Positions 60,501-64,000 of a stretch of DNA of 64,000 nt are shown here, in pieces. Every line of letters starts with the position of its first letter. The stretch's first letter is position 1. The stretch comes from Gracilaria domingensis (taxonomy: Eukaryota > Rhodophyta > Florideophyceae > Gracilariales > Gracilariaceae): positions 248,001 through 312,000 of the forward strand of contig VCMS01000071.1 of assembly GCA_022539475.1 (NCBI GenBank). The letters run 5' to 3'. Below the pieces are notes generated by a model. That model saw nothing but the letters and a program-made list of their open reading frames with translations, was not told the origin of the DNA and searched no databases. The position numbers were made by a program, and so were the translations under genes.

Positions 60501-63500
60501 CTGGCTAATGGGATTGTTTTCGTTGTACCCGAGAAGCCTTTTCAGGGGTTGGTTGCAAACTTCAGCCGTTTTCCTCAATGGTTGGTCAGGAGCCAAGTTA
60601 TTGGTTCATTGCTTCCGCATCCTACGGCTATAGTGCCTACTCAGGTTTCTGTGGCCGAAGTTATCGGAATACTCCAAGCTGAGGAGAAGGCGGAACGGAA
60701 CAATTCCGAGCCGAATATTGGACCGAAGAGTTCGTCGCGAGATACTACGACGACTTCGTCGGATGCAAACCACCGCAACCTGTCGAAGGAAGCAATGCCG
60801 ACCGTCGACAATAATAAGAAGGACCTGAGTGCGGCTGACACGAAGGATAAGGCAGTACAGAAACTGGAGTCTCTGGATCTTGAACACGTCCCAGAGACTC
60901 ACCGCGATGAGTTACGGCATATGCTCGAAGAGTTTACGCCCATGTGGGATGGCACGCTCGGTAAGATTGTAATAACCGAACATCGGATTGATTTAATGCC
61001 GAACACACGGCAAATCTCACAGCACCCTTACAGGGCAGGACAGACAACTCGGCAAGAGGAGAAAGCTCAAGTTGAGAAAATGCTCCGCGCTGGAGTCTTT
61101 GAGCGAGCTCAGTCACCTTGGGCATCGCCGCTGGTGCTCGTCTTGGGTCTTGGCGATTTTGCATCGATTACCCCAAGCTGAACGCGGCCACGGTCAAGGA
61201 CGTATAGCCTATCCCACGAAAAGATGAATGCATCGATTCGTTAGGCGACGCGAAAGTGTTCACAAGCCTAGACGCGAATTGGGGCTTTTGAAAAGTTCCC
61301 GTGCGCGCCGAAGATCATAAAAAGACAGCTTTCGTTTGTCATGAAGGATTGTACCGATTCAATCGGATGCCCTTTGAGTTAACAAACGCGCCAGCCACAT
61401 TTCAGAGAGCTGTGGATATTTTGCTCACCCGCTTCAAGTGAAAGACTTGCCTGGTTTACCTGGACGACATCATTGTCTACTCCAGCAAATGGACGATCAC
61501 TTGACCCACGTACAAGACGTGATGCGAATCCTACGGGATGCAGGCATTACGCTCAAGCTCAAGAAGTGTGAGTTCTTCGCCGAAACCGTCAGATATCTCG
61601 GCCACGTTTTCCGTCCTGGACGGCTGTCGATAGACGAAGTTCGTGTGAAAACCCTCAAAGAGGCTAAGCATCCGCGGACGCAGGCTGAACTCCGGTTTTT
61701 TCTCGGCTTGTGTAATGTTTATCGCCGCTTCATACCGAACTTTGCGGACATTGCAGCCCCGTTGAACGAGCTTGTCCGCAAAGGACAGCCAGTCAACCTG
61801 GAAGATTTCGACGACCGCAAGGATGCGGCTTTCTCATCGCTGGTCGAAGCGGTTACTTCGCCACCAGTCTTATCCCTACCCAGGGCTGGTTTTCCGTATG
61901 CAATAGATACGGATGCGAGCGACTACAAAGTTGGCTGCGCCCTGTTCTAGACCACCAAAGATGGCGAAAGATTGTCAATTGGGTATCGGTCAAGAAGCCT
62001 CAACGTTCAAGAGAGGAATTACTCGGTACGCGAGAAGGAGTGCTTGGCAGTGGTTTGGGCCTTACAAACACTGCACCCCTACCTAATGGGGATTCGTTTC
62101 ATTGTCCATACCGATCATTCGACCTTGCGCTGGTTACTCTCTATTGCATAGCCATCTGGCCGCCTAATGCGGTAGAGAATCCAGTTAGCCGAATTCGATT
62201 TCAAGATTCGGTACAAGAAAGAACTCCTAAAAACTCAGGCTAATGCACTGTTTCGCTTGAAAACAGCGGCTGAAGCCGCGCCAGTCGATGATCTGTAGAT
62301 ACCGTGCTTCCTCGCGGAAGACGGCTCGACCGATGCCGATGAAGATTTTGAAGAACGGGACATCTACGATGCTGTTTTAGCCGTGTCAGACACGCACCCA
62401 GAACCGGGTTCTTTCGTACCGATCAAGCCGGAAGAACTCATCCGGGAAAAGCACGGACCGCTTTTGTACGGAGATTCGTAGCCATTTGAACGGCGGAGCA
62501 CGGCTGCCTTTCGTCAAGAACGACCAAGGATTCCTCATCCGGACTGTCGGACAGAGACAACAGATTGTGGTTCCGCCCTCACTTCAGTCACGAGTACTGC
62601 ATATGTCGCACTATGCGAAGCTCTCAACCCACCCTGGTGGCAGGATGTTGTACTACACCTTGAGAAAGGACTTCTACTGTCCAGCGATGGCTTTCGATGC
62701 GTATGCCACTGTTCGTGGATGTTCTGATTGCGCAAAGAACCTCGTCAAACTGCGAAAGTATTCCGAAAATTCGTTACTCTTCCTTGCTAGGGCTCCACTC
62801 GAATTCGTAGCTATTGACTTGCTCGGTGAGTTTATTCGTATTCGCGATGGAAACCGGTTTTTACTTGTGATCACCGAAAGCTTTTCTAAGCTGGTACGGA
62901 CTGTGCCTTTGAAGAAGGTTACCGCCAGTGCGGTCGCCCAAGACTTCGTTACACACTGGGTTTTTGTCTACGGGCCGAAGATTGATTTGTTATATGATAA
63001 TGGACGGCAGTTTGCGGTTAGGTTCTTTCAATACGTCTGCCGCATCTTGCGGATCCAAAACTGGTTTACGACAACCTACCATTCCAAGATTAATGGGCAG
63101 GTCCAACGTTTTAACCACACAATTCTTAATGCATTGCGAACGTTCGTCGCCGATCACCCAACAGAATGGGATCAATACAACGATGCGGTGACTTATGTCC
63201 ACAATACGCAGGTTCATCCCACTACTCAGATCTCGCCGTTCGAGCTTGTGCTATCTCGCATTCACCGTCGGCGGTCATCGAGCCACAGCCAATTCTGGAT
63301 AAGTTCCTCTCGCCCCGCCTACACACGGACGCGTGCAAGGGCTGGCTCACAAAGATCATTTTTACGGTTAGGCAGAATATTTCTAAGGCACAGGCCGCCT
63401 ACAAGCGGGATTTTGACGCCGGAGTGCACAAACATGCCCCTCAGATCAGGGAAGGTAGCTTTGCCTTCATACGAAAGGAATACTACAATTCCGAGAAGAA

Positions 63501-64000
63501 GAAGTGCTACAAGCTGCCTCCTATCGCAGATGGTCTCTACCCGGTCATTTCAGTTACCGACACTACGATTGTTCTTGACATCAAGGGCGAGTAGGAGCAT
63601 TTCTCGCGGGATCGCGTAACGCCTGGGTTAACGCCCGCTTCTCAGGAAACGCAACCGGAAACGCCGGATACCGCTACGCCTACTGTGGACTCAGCCGCCG
63701 AAGCGAGAGCACGCATTTCGTTGTCAGTATTGCCGCATCCTAACCGCGCACTTGCTGACTTGCCGGCTAAGCCGGAATCACCCCAGTCCGTCTCTGATAC
63801 CTCTCATGTACACACTCCGATACTTGCCTCATCGGAGATACTAACCACCGCCCCCGACGCTCCAACTGAGGAGGTGGAGGAGGCAGATCGCTCTTCGTCG
63901 TTGTCACCGTCGTCGACGGAATTAACTTCGCAGCCCTCTATTCCGCAACACCACACGCTGACGCAAGAGAAGCAGCCGGAGATCCGGAGCGAAGAGACTG
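56833..64000 (+). mobile_element. Second Ty3/gypsy chromovirus-like fossil, cut by the window edge
   Basis: Same layout as the first element and clearly related, but from a different subfamily with a different LTR. A 5' LTR lies at about 56833-57531, the shared primer site at 57537, a gag-like part at about 57.7-59.2 kb (FLSRFVTEADVLRMSEAQAY), a protease/reverse-transcriptase part at about 59.8-61.9 kb, and integrase at about 62.5-63.3 kb followed by a Ser/Pro-rich tail. It is broken, with roughly a dozen breaks, and looks older than the first. Its 3' end is outside the window. Confidence 0.85.

Overview
The window looks like nuclear DNA of a photosynthetic eukaryote with very few introns. 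Long uninterrupted eukaryotic genes (a TFIIIC TPR subunit, a plastid-type pyruvate kinase, a SKA3-like kinetochore protein) sit beside an organellar RsmH-type rRNA methyltransferase, TATA-box promoters, a Ty1/copia element and Ty3/gypsy elements. A red alga fits best. This is inference from gene style and content, not proof; no organellar or rRNA marker is present.

Layout. 0-8.3 kb is ordinary gene-bearing DNA: the end of an unknown basic/acidic protein, GTF3C3/TFC4, pyruvate kinase, a small unknown gene, and an alpha-kinase-like frame broken by one TAG. 8.3-12 kb is gene-poor, with a 50-bp tandem repeat, two hairpins and a decayed reading frame. At 12.07-14.73 kb and 31.2-34.05 kb lie two inverted copies of one block holding rsmH and a small heat-shock gene. 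The rsmH coding sequences are almost identical (two silent differences seen), while the flanks have diverged and one Hsp20 copy is dead.

The 16.5 kb between the arms holds a 28-residue metallothionein gene missed by length-limited ORF calling, an apparently young and whole copia element, a Rieske protein of the RFESD type and an unknown proline/arginine-rich frame in an extremely GC-rich island, a secreted sorbosone-dehydrogenase-like beta-propeller, and a large unrecognised coiled-coil protein. The copia element sits in what was the short shared promoter between the divergent metallothionein and Rieske genes.

34-41.3 kb holds a perfect 25-bp hairpin, the SKA3-like gene, a second GC-rich island, a 955-residue low-complexity protein and a histidine-phosphatase gene. 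From 42 kb to the end the DNA is mobile: a broken pogo-like DNA transposon with a charged coiled-coil tail, a 12.2 kb Ty3/gypsy chromovirus fossil with diverged LTRs and an unusual reverse-strand coding block between pol and the 3' LTR, then a second, more decayed relative that runs off the window.

The most unusual points are the inverted rsmH/Hsp20 duplication with conversion-like homogenisation of one gene, the tiny metallothionein with copia in its promoter, and the reverse-strand block in the Ty3 element. No tRNA, rRNA or CRISPR was seen.
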